Part shown: in pieces, positions 10,897 to 22,594 of the stretch
Layout of the letters: each line of letters opens with the position of its first letter
How positions within the stretch are numbered: position 1 is the stretch's first letter
Source: Entophlyctis helioformis
Taxonomy: Eukaryota; Chytridiomycota; Chytridiomycetes; Chytridiales; Chytriomycetaceae
Direction: 5' to 3'
Assembly (NCBI GenBank): GCA_025526915.1
Contig: JAHLKH010000070.1
Span: forward strand, 1-64,000
DNA length: 64,000 nt
Notes under the pieces: generated by a model
Seen by the model: only the letters and a program-made list of their open reading frames with translations
Told to the model about the DNA's origin: nothing
Databases searched by the model: none
Program-made: the position numbers and the translations under genes

Positions 10897-13165
10897 TTAC
10901 ATGGGCTGCCGCGAGATCGAGGCAGAAGGCGGCGTTCCCGACCCCGACCCCGACCCAGACGGATAGGGCTGCTGTTGCTGCTGCTGTTGCTGTGGGCTCG
11001 ATGTCTGCACAGGCGATTGGAACTGCTGCTCTTCTTCTCGTCGTTGCTGCGGCTGCTGTGTGCGAGCCTGCAGGTTGACAAACGACGCGGAGCGGAACCA
11101 CCGGAGCACGCGGCCATTGGCAGCAGGCCGCAGATTCAACCGCGGTGCGCGTCGGCGTCGACTCTCTGGCGACGGCACATCCAACAACGGCTGTTGTGCT
11201 TGCTGCGACGCTCCAGCCTCGGCAGCCTCCAGACTGGCCGTGCTCGATGGAGCAGCACCGGTAGCCGGTGATGAGACGGGCCGGCTTCCGCTCCCCCCAG
11301 TCCGATCCTCGAGCCACGGCGGCACGATCGTCCCATCATGTGGCGACAGCACACCGCGGCCGCTCCGTGCGCCGCCACCGACGACACCGAGCGCGTCGCA
11401 GTTGCAGACCGGACACTTGCGTTTGCCCTGGACGAGCCACTCGTCGACACACTCGGCATGGAACCGGTGGCGGCAGAACAGCTCGCGCAGCCGGTCGCCG
11501 TTCTCGTAGTCGCAGAGACAGAGCGCACACGTGTGGTCCGTCGTGCGCTCGTGAAGAGACACGGCATCCGACTCTGTGACGGTATCTGGTGCAGCCGACA
11601 CGACAGGCACTGGCATGGTCGTCGAGGTGCTACCCATCGTGGCGGATTCCGGCTCGGGGACAAGCACGTGCCGGCCAATGGCCGCGTCATCACTGTCGTT
11701 GCCACTGAGGACGGTCGAGACGGTGGAGACCAGGTCGCGGTCACGGCCTTGGGCTGGTGCGTCCATGTGCGCGCTGGCTTGCTCGAGATCCACGAGAGCA
11801 ATGTCGCGTGACGGAGATGGAGCCGACCATGCCAATGACGATGACGACGAGGATGCCGGATGCGCAGCCATATGTGCAGACAGAGACATCATCGACGACG
11901 ACGCAGTGCCGGTGCCAGGCAGGATCGCGAGCGAAGGTGCACCCGTATCGTCAGCGCTGACAGGCGTGTTGAGTCCAGACGACACCACAATAATCGTGCG
12001 CGTGTTGTCTGCGTCGCTCGACTGCTGCTGCTCCTGCAAGTCCATCGCCTGGCCCGTCTTTGGATCGCCTGATTGCACCTGCGGCGGCGGCGGTGGCGGG
12101 TAAAGCGGGCTGCCGTTTTGGCGCTCTGCATCACGCTGCTCGACGCCGACTTCGTCCGAGAACACAAACGTGCGCAGCTGCCCAAGCTCCTGCTCCGACA
12201 GCCCACCACGCTGCGGCGTCTGCATCGGAGCAGTGGCCGCCGGCTGCGACGACACCACGCCAAGTGCCTCAAACTCGGCGCGGCGTCTCTCGCGGTACGC
12301 ATCCAGACTCTCGCCGCTGCGCCGCCACGCCGTCCTGTCGACGCGAATGGTTGGGCACGAGTCCGGCCACCGCGAGTTGTCCAGCGCAAACCCGGGGCAA
12401 CAGACGCCCTTGGACGCGCGGTTGAGCACAAACACGCCTGCATAGGTGATCATGAACAAAAAGTACACTACGCTCGCAGCGTTGAGTTCCCAGTAGGCTG
12501 TGATGGCGAGCGGCGACTGCGGCCGGCAGGCAATGTCGGTGCGGATGGTCCATGTGCCGTAGATCCAGAAGATGTAGGTGAGCCAGTCGACGGACGTGTA
12601 GAGGCTCAGACCGCACACGCGGCCGTAGAGCAGTGAGCCGAACGTCGACGAGGTGAGGGCAGCGGGGTTTTCCCAGTTGGATCCCGTGGCCTCTAGCCGC
12701 TTGTTGGCGTAGTAGTGCAGCGGGTTCTTGACCTGTGGCGGATGGTCAGCCAGAGCGTGCGGGATGACGCCACGAGCGGCGAGCGTGGATGTGACGACAG
12801 CAGATCTGCAGCGACGGCAGCAGCAGTGGCGGGGAAAGAAATGGCATGGCATGGCATGGCATGAAATGGCAGGGCAGTGCAAGGCGGGCCAGGGCGGGGG
12901 GAGGGCGGGACAGGACAGCGGTGGCGGCGAGGCGGGGACGCACCAGCCGCAAGCACGACAGGATGATGTCGATGACGAACCACGAGTAGACGCCGCGGCC
13001 CTCGTCGGACGAGTGCAGGCACGGGTCTGCGCCGAACGAGACGAGCAGGAAGATGTGGGCGGCGGCAAGGGCCGAGTCGCGCAGCGTGCACCAGGCGAGG
13101 TCGGCCCGCGAGAACGAGGTGACGGTGACTTTGACGGCGGTGAGGCCGACGAGCACGCACGACAT
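10897..13165 (-). CDS. Multi-pass membrane RING-H2 E3 ubiquitin ligase
   Basis: Exons are 13165-12944 and 12732-10897 (phase 0), giving 685 residues. The N-terminal third has hydrophobic segments (AAAHIFLLVSFG, WFVIDIILSCL, WLTYIFWIYGTW, VVYFLFMITYAGVFVL), so four or so membrane spans are likely. A long Ser/Gln-rich linker follows. A RING-H2 finger lies near 11540-11395: CALC, then CRHRFHAEC and CPVC give the C3H2C3 pattern. The C-terminus is polyGln and a GSGSGSG tract. RING-H2 fingers recruit E2 enzymes, so a membrane-anchored ligase is expected; the substrate is unknown. An open frame continues upstream to 13431 but is His/Ser low complexity with homopolymeric codons, so I placed the start at 13165. 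A start further upstream is possible. Confidence 0.72.
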
Positions 13166-13470
13166 GCTGCACGGCGGGCGGCGGTAGGTGGCGGGTGGCC
13201 GGTGGTGGTTAGGTGGTGGTGGTGGTGGTGGTGGTGGTGGTAGCGAGCAGACAGCGCCTTGCTGTGCGAGTGTAACTGTGACTGTGACTGTGCGAGTGTG
13301 CGACTGTGCAAGTGTGCGACTGTGCAAGTGTCTGTGTCTGTGCAGCAGCTCGAGTGGCCGCCTAGTTCGCTGTTGCTGTCGTCGCTGTTGCAGTTGTCGC
13401 TGTCGTTGCTGCCGTCGACGACGTTGAACAAGCAGTCGTTGTTGCGGATGAATGGAGAAACGTGTGGGTT

Positions 13471-14515
13471 TCATTGCGACGACGACGACGACGACGACGC
13501 CGACGACACGGCCCGCGCCACGACGTCGATCGCCACCGAAAAGTCGTCCCACGCCGTGTGCGCCAGCCCCTCGCGCTCGCACCACTTGTGCAGGTCCTTG
13601 CCGCGCTTGGCCAGCACCACGTCCGCCTCGCGCGCCGCCGACAGGTCCGACACGCCGTCGCCCGCGTACAGGATCAGCGGCCGCTGCCCGACCGGCACGT
13701 CGCCGAACGCCGCCCGGGCCGCGCGCAGCGTCGTGCCCTTGTCGTGCCCGTAGTGCGTGCTGTCCAGGTACTTGATCTTCCAGCCCGCAGGGTCCAGCTC
13801 GATGCCGTTGGCCACGATCGTCAGCAGGCCCGGCGCCACGGCCGCCGCGCGCTCCAGGTACTCCTTGAGGAACAGCTTGACCAGATCGTCGATGCCGCTG
13901 CCCGCCCGGCACGCAGATCAGCAGTCAGCAGTCAGCACGCTGCTGCCATGCCACGCCAAGCCACGCCACGCCAAGTCCAACCACCACGCCACGCACCTGC
14001 TCACAACCGTGATCGGAATGCGGTGCTGCAGGCACAGCTCAAAGAAAGCGTCAAACTTGGGGTCGATCGGCACGTCGGCGAGCAGCGCAACCGCCTCGTC
14101 CCAGCCCATGGTCACGGCCCCCCACATGCGCTCGACTGCGTCTCGGAACGTCGTCGTGCCGTTGAGGATCTCCAGGTCTGTGCACGCTCGCCGGTCAGCA
14201 TTCTGTGCATTCTGTGTGCATTCTGTGCATTCGCCGCTCGCTCAGAGCCAGAGCCCTCCTTGTGCCTGCGTGCACAAGTCTCCTGGCCGGCCGCATTCGC
14301 CCCCATCGGCGCTGCGGGCCAACGCTACTCACCAAGCGCGCGGCGGGTCTCGTAGCCCATGCCGGCATCAATGATGATGGTGCCCGTGTCCTTGGTCATG
14401 ATGGTGCTGTGCACCGTCGCTGGTCAGCGCTCGGCAGCTATGCCGCTGTGCCCCGCAAGCAGCGCCGCCTACAAACTCACCCATCAAAGTCCAAAAACAC
14501 CTGCACGGGAACCAT
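13471..14515 (-). CDS. HAD-superfamily phosphatase (YNL010W / PHOSPHO-like)
   Basis: Four exons, 14515-14481, 14406-14333, 14177-13997 and 13897-13471, have matching phases and give 238 residues. HAD motif I is DFDGT (residues 9-13, rebuilt across intron 1, which confirms that junction). Motif II is ITVVSSG across intron 3, and motif IV is YAGDGVSD. A KDTGTIIIDAGMGYE cap-side segment follows motif I as in small HAD-IB phosphatases. These enzymes use the first Asp as nucleophile on small phosphomonoesters; the substrate cannot be read from the sequence. The C-terminus ends in a Ser run encoded by a TCG/TCA repeat. The promoter shares a conserved block with the CDC50 gene. Confidence 0.82.
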
Positions 14516-14564
14516 TGCAGCTCTGTGGGGCATCGAGAGGGGCATCGAGAGGGGAAACAGGAGG

Positions 14565-14717
14565 GTCAGCAGCCTGCATGGACGGCCAGTGGGCAATGTG
14601 CATCCACGGGCATGCCTCGATTGCTCAGCGACCGTCGAGGTTGATCAACCGAACCCGCATCCAATAAATCGGCGCCGGAATGGCTTGGTGGAATCCTGAT
14701 CACGTGGAACACACGTG
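14565..14717 (-). promoter_or_regulatory. Promoter-like block A (copy shared with 40506-40670)
   Basis: On the + strand it reads GTCAGCAGCCTGCA at 14565, then ATTGCTCAG, CCAATAAATCG, TGGCTTGGTGGAA and CACGTG (14701 and 14712). The same elements occur in the same order upstream of CDC50. The first motif is exactly 50 bp from the start codon in both. In gene orientation the CCAAT box is inverted. It is probably a core promoter or upstream activating region, inferred from position and conservation. Confidence 0.55.
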
Positions 14718-15499
14718 ACTGCATGGCACAACAACACAGCGCGCCAATCAGAGCACGACTCTCAGGCCCAAGATTCACCTGCCGTTCGCACAATCATTGC
14801 ATTCCGAGCCGGAAACGACAACAAGGCCCAAGGAACGAGGTACATTCAGACGCTGGCAGGCGACACTGGGGCAGTCATTGCGACCACCGCCATCCGATGA
14901 TCAATCGCAGCCATGCTGCCATCGGCAGGCTGCGCAGCGCTCGGCTCGATCTGCATCACGGCATCACTGTCGAGCACAGCCGGCTGGCACCGAGTGGCAT
15001 AGCAGCCGCTTGTTGTCTCTGGCCACCAGTGTGCCGATGGCTGTTGCTGCGGTGCTGCTCTCGCTGCAATTGCAGACATACCGTGTGCCCAGCCAGTGAC
15101 TTTTACTTTCTGTCGCTGACTCCCATGTTCCCTTTGTGCACACACTCGCCATGCATTGCGCGTCGTGCCGACTCGATCATGTGGCCCGTGCCGCGGCCCT
15201 CAGCCAGCCAGCCAGACAGCTAGCCAGCCAGCCAGCCCTTCCGCAAGCTTGCAAGCCAGAAAGCCCGTCCGCAAGCGAGCAAGCCGACGAGTAAGTGGCG
15301 GCCCATCAAAACTTGATCACCACAATAGGATAGCCACCCCGCCGACCCGCGATTACTAAACGCCGATAGTTGCTCCATCACCATCGCATTTGGTCCTCCA
15401 GTCTCCACACTTATTCTGCTCTCCTGGCCGCCATCGTCTGCAGCACCAAGCGCCGATTGCGACGGCCAGCCATCCCCTCGTGACCCGCCAGGCATTACA
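14718..15499. other. Intergenic region between HAD phosphatase and kinase
   Basis: About 780 bp without a supported gene. It contains CCAG/CCAGC repeats at 15200-15240 and presumably the kinase promoter and leader. Small open frames here are not protein-like. Confidence 0.5.
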
Positions 15500-18400
15500 A
15501 TGGATCTACGCGTCCGCCAGCCATCTCAGTGCCACAGCCAGTCACGATCTCGGACACACTCGAGATCAAAGTCCGACTCCATACAGACCAAGCAGCGGCA
15601 TCCGTCCCCTCTGCCGCCCGACCCCACACCTGCGGGGCTCTCGGTTTTCAGTCCCGCGATCCCTGCAAATGGAAACGGCGTGCACCCCGCAAACCGCTAT
15701 CAATCTCACAACAGAAGCAACAGCAACACAAACAGCATCTCCACCAATCCTGCTCGGCATCCCGTGAGTAGTATCGCCCATGGAAGCGGTGCGGCTGCTG
15801 CCAATGGGAACGGCCCCAGTGACAGCACCAGCAGCGGCCCCACGGCGGCGGCTGTCCACGACAAAATGCTTTCCAAGCTGAACCATGGCAACTCGGATGC
15901 AGCCTCGATCGCCAGCCAGTCGCGTCGCGGTCGCTTGGGCAGGCCGCTCGACACACTTGTTGATGCTGTCATGACCAAGCTGCGCACGCTCACGTCGGCC
16001 GTGTCCTCAAGTTCGCTCAATGACAGCATCCGCAGCAGAGGCGGCTCCAATGCACGCAACATGGGCGGCTATGCCAACGGACACACGAATGGCTTCGCAG
16101 GAACAGACGCAACGCTAGAGCCCAAGAGCTCGTCAGCATCCCTCGAGCTGCCCGATTCTGGCATCGCCCGACGCTACGCGACAACCTCTGGCGCCATGAG
16201 CGGATATGCCGGTGCGTCTGGTGCACTCGGCAGCAAGCAGTTTGCCAAGCGACCGCCGCCCGGTCCACATACTGCCAGTGCCATCTCACTTGGCAAGCCG
16301 CGCTCGGCAAACGGCAAAGACGGCGTGGCAGGATCGCAAGAGTACACGCACAACAGCGAGTCGACCATCGCCATCAACACAGAGAGCCCGTACTCGTCAT
16401 TTTACCAGCGATCGACGTCCCAGTCCCAGTCGCGCATCGACCAGCAGGCAGGACCGCTGCCACTCAACATCCTCCATCACCACCACTACCACTACCAGCA
16501 GCCGCAGCCACAGCAGCAGCCGCAGCAGCTGCGAAGCACGCCGCCGCTGTATGCAAGCACGCCGTCCATGTCTGCGGTGGGCAGATCAAGCACCATCAAC
16601 CCAATGCGCAGCACAGACAACTTTGAGAAGCCGGCCACGCCTGACATGGAGGCATACGCGTCCGACAACACGTTTGGTGGCCGCTACTCGGCAACACACA
16701 GCCATTACAAGAACTTTAGCGAAGACAGCAACAAGACGACAACAACGACGGCAGATGGCGAGGGTCGCGATGCTGCGGCTCTCGAAAAGACGATCGGGTC
16801 TGCCGTATCGTCTGCAAGCATGTACCTGACGGCCACGTCAATTGCGTTGCCTGAATCGCCAGGCACCAACAACTCGGCAGATTCGGTCGAGTCTGTGCTC
16901 TTGTCGACGCCCATGCCGGTCGCACCTCTTGGCAGCGATCCTGCCGCAAACGGTTTGGTGCACATGCGGCCCGGGTACCCATCCGAGGCATTTGGGCTGG
17001 ACGATCAGCAGATGTCGCTATCGCCCAGGACTCTGTACCAGCATCAGCTGCAGAGTGCAACCACAACACCGCCTTCAGTACTGCTGCACAGTCTGTCGAC
17101 ACAGGCCATGGCCAATGGACAGAACAACCTTGACGATGACTCCTTGTTCATCCCGCCCGAGCCCTCGCCTCTGTCCCAGCAGCCTCCTACGCTGCTTGAC
17201 CCAATCACCAACCTGCAGGGCGTAGTGCCCATCGCCGTGCAGCCGGACACGGTCATCTACACGACGCCCTCGGTCACGTTCAAGGGCAGCTCCAACTTCA
17301 GCCGTCGCATCCTGGGCAGCGCCGGCCCGAGCGTCACGTCGCCCCTGACCTTTCACCTCCGCGGCGCGTCTGAGCGCAACCATGGACGCGACAAACACTC
17401 GTCGGCCGCTCCGTCATCCCACCAGAAGCAACAGTCGCAGTCAGCCAAGTCGACGGCGGCTCACCAGAAACAGCAGTCGCAGCCCAAATCCGTGCAGAAC
17501 CACCATCAGAAACAGCACTCGGTAACGCGCCAGCTGTTCCACCACTCGCACTCGCACCAGCACTCGCACCAGCAGATGCAGCACGTATCGTCACAGACCT
17601 TGCACTCGTCGCAGGACTCGGTGTCTGGAGCTGCCACGCACTTTGAGAAGCGGTCGTCGCACGATCATATTGAGATGCACGCGACGCGCACACCACCACA
17701 CTCGCAAACTCCACCACACTCGCAAACTCCGCCGCATGCGAAAACTCCGCCGCTGGCTGTGTCCTCTGCCTCGATCGCGAAGCCGTCACCACCGGGCTCG
17801 GCGCGCCAACCATCCACCCACTCGAGCCAGGCAGACATCTCCGCGTCGCCCGCGAGCCCGTCCGTCCAGCCCTTAAGCGCCACACCGGCAACCCTCGCCA
17901 CATCACCACTGGCCCAGCCATCGCCATCTCTCCCCGCCAAAGACACCAAGAAAAAGTTTTCGATCCAGGAGCGTATACTGAGCCTGTTCCGCGGCCCGCG
18001 GTCCTCCATGTCATCATCCTCGTCTCCGTCGTCTTCCTTGCTGGTTCCGGGTGTACAGCATGCTGGAAAATTCACGTTGCGTGGCCCGTCGCCATTATCC
18101 ATGCCTCCTTCATCGCCCATGTCGTCGTCGCGCAAATCGTCGCTTGGGTCTGTCAGTGCACACCACCCGACCGCGTCGTCCATGGACACAGCATCCGTGT
18201 ATGATCCCTCTGCCGCGGCTGCTCCAAGCATCGCTGAATCAATACCCGAGGAGCCGGTCGATGTGGCTGGTGGTGGTGGAGCAGGTGGGGCAGGTGCCAA
18301 TGCAGCCACAGGTGGGGATCATTCGAATGGGCTTGCGAGACGCCAGCAGCCGCCGTTGCGCTTCGTGCCAAGAACCGAGCCGACGCCAAGGATTTCACGC

Positions 18401-20235
18401 AGCAGTGCAAGTGGCGGGGCTATGGACGATGCGGCCAAGTTGCCGCCAATGGCGCCAGTGGTCCATCACGCGTCTGGCGCAAGTATAACCGTGCCCGCTG
18501 GTGGCGAGACCGGTTCTAGCAGTGGCAGCAGTGGCAGTGGCAGTGGCAGTGGCAGTGGCGTTCCCGACCATGGCATACTGGTGCGCAGATCAGCCGGCGA
18601 GATGCGGCCGGCAACTGCGGCTGTACCGGTGCCCATCAACCACAAGTCACGATCGCACGAAGCACATCTTGAGCTGCGTGCGTCCATTGACATTGACATG
18701 GGCGGCAGTGGCAATGGCAGTGGCAGTGGCAGTGGGCAGGCCGTGCCTGTTGTGCCACATGCGACCGTGACCTTCAAGGTGGATGTAACGCCTGCTTCAA
18801 CAAACCTCTCGCAGCACAAGCATTTGACGTCGGCTTCGGCCATACACGCGCAGTATCTGCAGTCTCCACAGCCGCCGCCGACTAACGTTCGGACGGCATC
18901 CATCAAGAGCCATGGCAGCAGCCACCACGGCTCTCACCGCCGACACCGCCACAGCCACAGCCGGCCAGCCACTAGCAGCAGCAGCGGAAGTGACGGCGGT
19001 CGGCTCACTATTCCCGGCGCTGCACATCACAGTGCCGCCACTGCTACCAACGCGTCCGTGTTCAAGCAGGGCAACCTCGTGTCGGAGCCGTCAGATGATG
19101 GCGGCACAAGCGGCGGCGGGTCGGACTACATGCAAGCGACAGCGTCGCGCTCGCGGTCGTCGCGCAAAAAGAAGTCGTCGCAGAAGCATCACCAGCAGCA
19201 CCAGAGTCAGCAACAGGCATACGAGGCATACGAGCAAGAGTACCAGGAGCAGCTCAAGCGACAGGACTGGCTGTTTTCCCGCAAGGACAAGAGCCCGGTG
19301 CTCAAGCGGTCGCAATCCGACAACTTCAAGGACCCGTCATCGACTGGCGGCGCAGGTCCGTCTGGTGCATCTCGAAGTGGCAACCGCGACGCGATGCAGA
19401 GAGCCACGCCGCTGGGGGCCGACCATCTGCGCCAGTTCTCGTCGCAGCAGATCCCACAACGCCAGCCGTCAAAGTCCATGCAGCCGTTCCACCATCTGCT
19501 CATGTATCCGGGCCAGCAGCCTGCCTCGTCGCAACAGGCGTCCGCCGAGTCGCACCGACACTCGCAGTCCATGTCGCCCGTCTCGCACGCTGCCGCCGCG
19601 TTATCAGCATCGCAGACGGCTCGTCCACCGCATGCTCCCTCGTTCCATGGCATCCATATGTCGCTAGGCGGGTCCGGATCAGCCTCGTCGACGACAACCC
19701 ACAACCGCCATGGGTCTCGTCAAGGGCCCGGCCCGTCACTGCCACCGCCTCCACCGCCACCGCAGCCAGCATCCGCCGCGGCCCAACCCATTGTCGAAAC
19801 GTCTGTCATATACTTCAAGAACGAGTATCCCGACACCGTACTGGATCCCTGGGGCGAGCCCGAGCTCCGCCAAGGCAAAGTCAACCAGTACCATATCCTC
19901 AAAGACATTGGGTCCGGCGCGTTTGGCCGCGTCGTGCTCGTCCGCTCGGACCAGACGGGCCGCTACTATGCCTGCAAAATCATCTCCAAGAGCCGGCTGC
20001 GCAAAAAGTACCGGTGGACCCACGGCGCCGGGCCGCCTGGTCGGCCCAGCATGAGCTCCATGAGCTCTGGTGTCAGCTCGATGACAGACGGCCGAGGCGA
20101 CGATGCGTTCATGGAAATGATCAAGCGCGAGGTGGCGATCCTGAAGAAGCTCTCCAAGCACCATAATATCGTGTCGCTGGTCGAGGTGCTTGACGATGCC
20201 AAGGAAGATAATCTTTACATGAGTGAGTTGCGCTT

Positions 20236-20318
<83 letters not shown>

Positions 20319-21749
20319 ACCGACCGGCTGGCTGGATGACTGACTTGGTTGCCTTATAGTCTTCAATCTGTGCGAGTTTGGCGCAGTCATGTCTATACAG
20401 GTCGGCCAGCCTGCACGGCCATTTTCAGAGGAGCTTGCGCGCAAGTACTTCCGCGATGTCGTGCTCGGTCTTGAATACTGTAAGCACTGTTCGTCGCATC
20501 TGGCCCATGACACGTTGTTGGTAAACAGCGCTAGCACACACCATCACTCACACTCGACGGGCGGCTGGTCAACAGTGCACTACAAGCGTATCATTCACCG
20601 CGACCTGAAGCCCGAGAACCTGCTGCGGACTGCCGAGGATGTGGTGCAGATTGCTGATTTTGGAATCTCGCATATGCTCGAAGACGGCAACGAGGAGGGC
20701 CTCATTATAGCCAAGATCGCGTCGCCGCTGTTCACGCCACCTGAAGCCTGTGCATGTACGTACATTGCATCATCATGCTGTTCCTTCCACTGCCACTCAC
20801 CCACCACGCACTCCCCGACACCAGCCGATGCCAATGTCATCAATGGAAAGGCACTCGACATCTGGTCGCTAGGCGTCACGCTCTACTGCTTCGTCCATGG
20901 CCGCTGTCCGTGGGAGGACGAGAATCCCATGGACCTCTACAAGAAGATCGGGCTGAGCGAACTGATGCTCGCCGATACTCTCACCGACTCGCTCAAAGAC
21001 CTGCTCCAGTGCATGATGCAAAAGAACCCTCGTGACCGCATCCTGCTGTCGCAGATCAAGGTTCATCCGTGGACCACCAACAACGGCCGCGAGCCGATGC
21101 TTAGCACAGACGAGAACTGCGTGTTTGAGGACGTCACCGAGGAGGAGGTTGCCAATGCGTTCCGTCCCGCCATGATGTTTGTCAACAAGGCAAGACACCC
21201 GTCTGTGCATGGTATTCATTTGGCTTGGAGCGCTGACACTTGCTGTGCACTGGCTGCGCTGTCCAGATCATGAACAAGTTTCGTGGAGCAGGCCGCAAGG
21301 CGTCCAAGTCGCGGCAGCCGACCAACGGCAATGGGATGTCGGTTTCTCCACGAAAATCCGAGACGCAGATGTCGCCAACGGCGTCGGTGTCTCCTACGTC
21401 GCCCAACTTGGCGGCCGCCGTGCCGCCGTCGATGCACGTCAACCCGGCACCGTCGCCGTCCATCTCGCGACGCTTCATTTCCATGGCATCGACCGCGTCG
21501 CCCTTTGCTCGCCGTCGCCATGAGTTCGGATCGATAGAATCCCTGACGCGGCCGTCCGTGCAAAGCCTTATCGACCCGCCCGTCTCGGCGTCCATGTCTG
21601 CCCTGGCAAGTGGGCCGACCGCGTCCAGCCAGCTTGGTGGCCAGATCCGACTGTACCAGACGTCGCCCAACCTCACCTACACGTCGCCAGCGGCAGCGTC
21701 TGCAACCCTGCACCCCAACCTTGCTCTGCACCGGCCGCCTTCGCATTCC

Positions 21750-21781
<32 letters not shown>

Positions 21782-22394
21782 GCAGCAAGGGCCGCTGCAG
21801 GGCCATCAACGGCCCAGCCACTCGCGGTCGTCGCAGCTCAACCGCCAGCGGTCGCGGTCGCTCCAGCTCGACGAAATCGACCACGACTCGCTCATGTCGT
21901 TCAACGTCTACGAGCCCGCCGAGTCTCCCAAATCCGCCACGCCCTTCTCCATCTGGAACATCTCGGGTGCACGGCGGCTTATGCTGGGCTCTGACTCGCA
22001 CCACCATTCGTCGCGGACCCGCTACGACAGCAACGACGCCACCATGTTCTCGTCCTCGTCGTCGGCTGGCCCCAGCAACCCCGTGTCCGCCAACGGCAGC
22101 GGTTCTGGCAGTGCGTACGGCTACGCTGCTGCGACGTATGGCGGTGGCGGTGGCAGTGGCAGTGGTGCGTATGCCAGCATGGGCGTGCCGACACTCCAGG
22201 CTGGCCATGGCAAACGGCTTTCAGAAGCACCCCCTGTACCGCGCGGCGTTGGGTTTGGCAGCAGCAGAGAGCTGGGCCGCGCAAGTATCGGCCCGGTTGG
22301 CGGCCTGCACATGAGTGCGAGCAGCAGCTCGACATCGAGTGGCCGCTCGCACAGTGTGACGGGCGCGTCCCGTCGCCGGATGCATGATGACTGA
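15500..22394 (+). CDS. CaMKK/Sak1-like serine/threonine kinase with very long disordered N-terminus
   Basis: Exons are 15500-20222, 20360-20479, 20576-20755, 20825-21189 and 21267-22394; phases agree and give 2,171 residues. Residues 1-1,450 are Ser/Gln/His-rich with no domain I recognise. The kinase domain spans about 1463-1770: GSGAFG loop, ACKII lysine, a basic insert RLRKKYRW after the lysine (typical of CaMKK/Sak1/Tos3), HRDLKPENLL, DFG and DIWSLGVTLYCF. The tail is Ser/Gln-rich with a CAG/CAA run near 21750. Relatives activate AMPK/Snf1 by T-loop phosphorylation. The segment before the PPE motif reads IASPLF rather than the common GTPAF. Intron 4 begins with GC (AAG|GCAAGA at 21190). 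Intron 1 holds a long TG repeat. Confidence 0.82.
20240..20317. repeat. TG dinucleotide microsatellite in kinase intron 1
   Basis: A nearly perfect run of about 37 TG units lies directly after the donor at 20223. It makes up most of the 137-nt intron. Confidence 0.97.
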
Positions 22395-22594
22395 TATGGG
22401 TCGCATGGTGATCACTTTGAATGAAACTGCGATGCGCGCGACACGCGATCAAGTGAGAGCGAGGCTTGCAACAACAAAAGCCTCCGCGCGGCTTTGGGCC
22501 ATTATAATTCCAGCCTGTTTCCTCTCACCTTTCCCAAACATACACAACCATACACAACCATACACATACACACACCCTTAGACACCTGCAAACA

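Noticed and set aside
13166..13431. His/Ser-rich extension of the RING protein
   Set aside because: It is encoded by simple repeats (GGT, TGTGAC) and has no conserved look; treated as leader or promoter.
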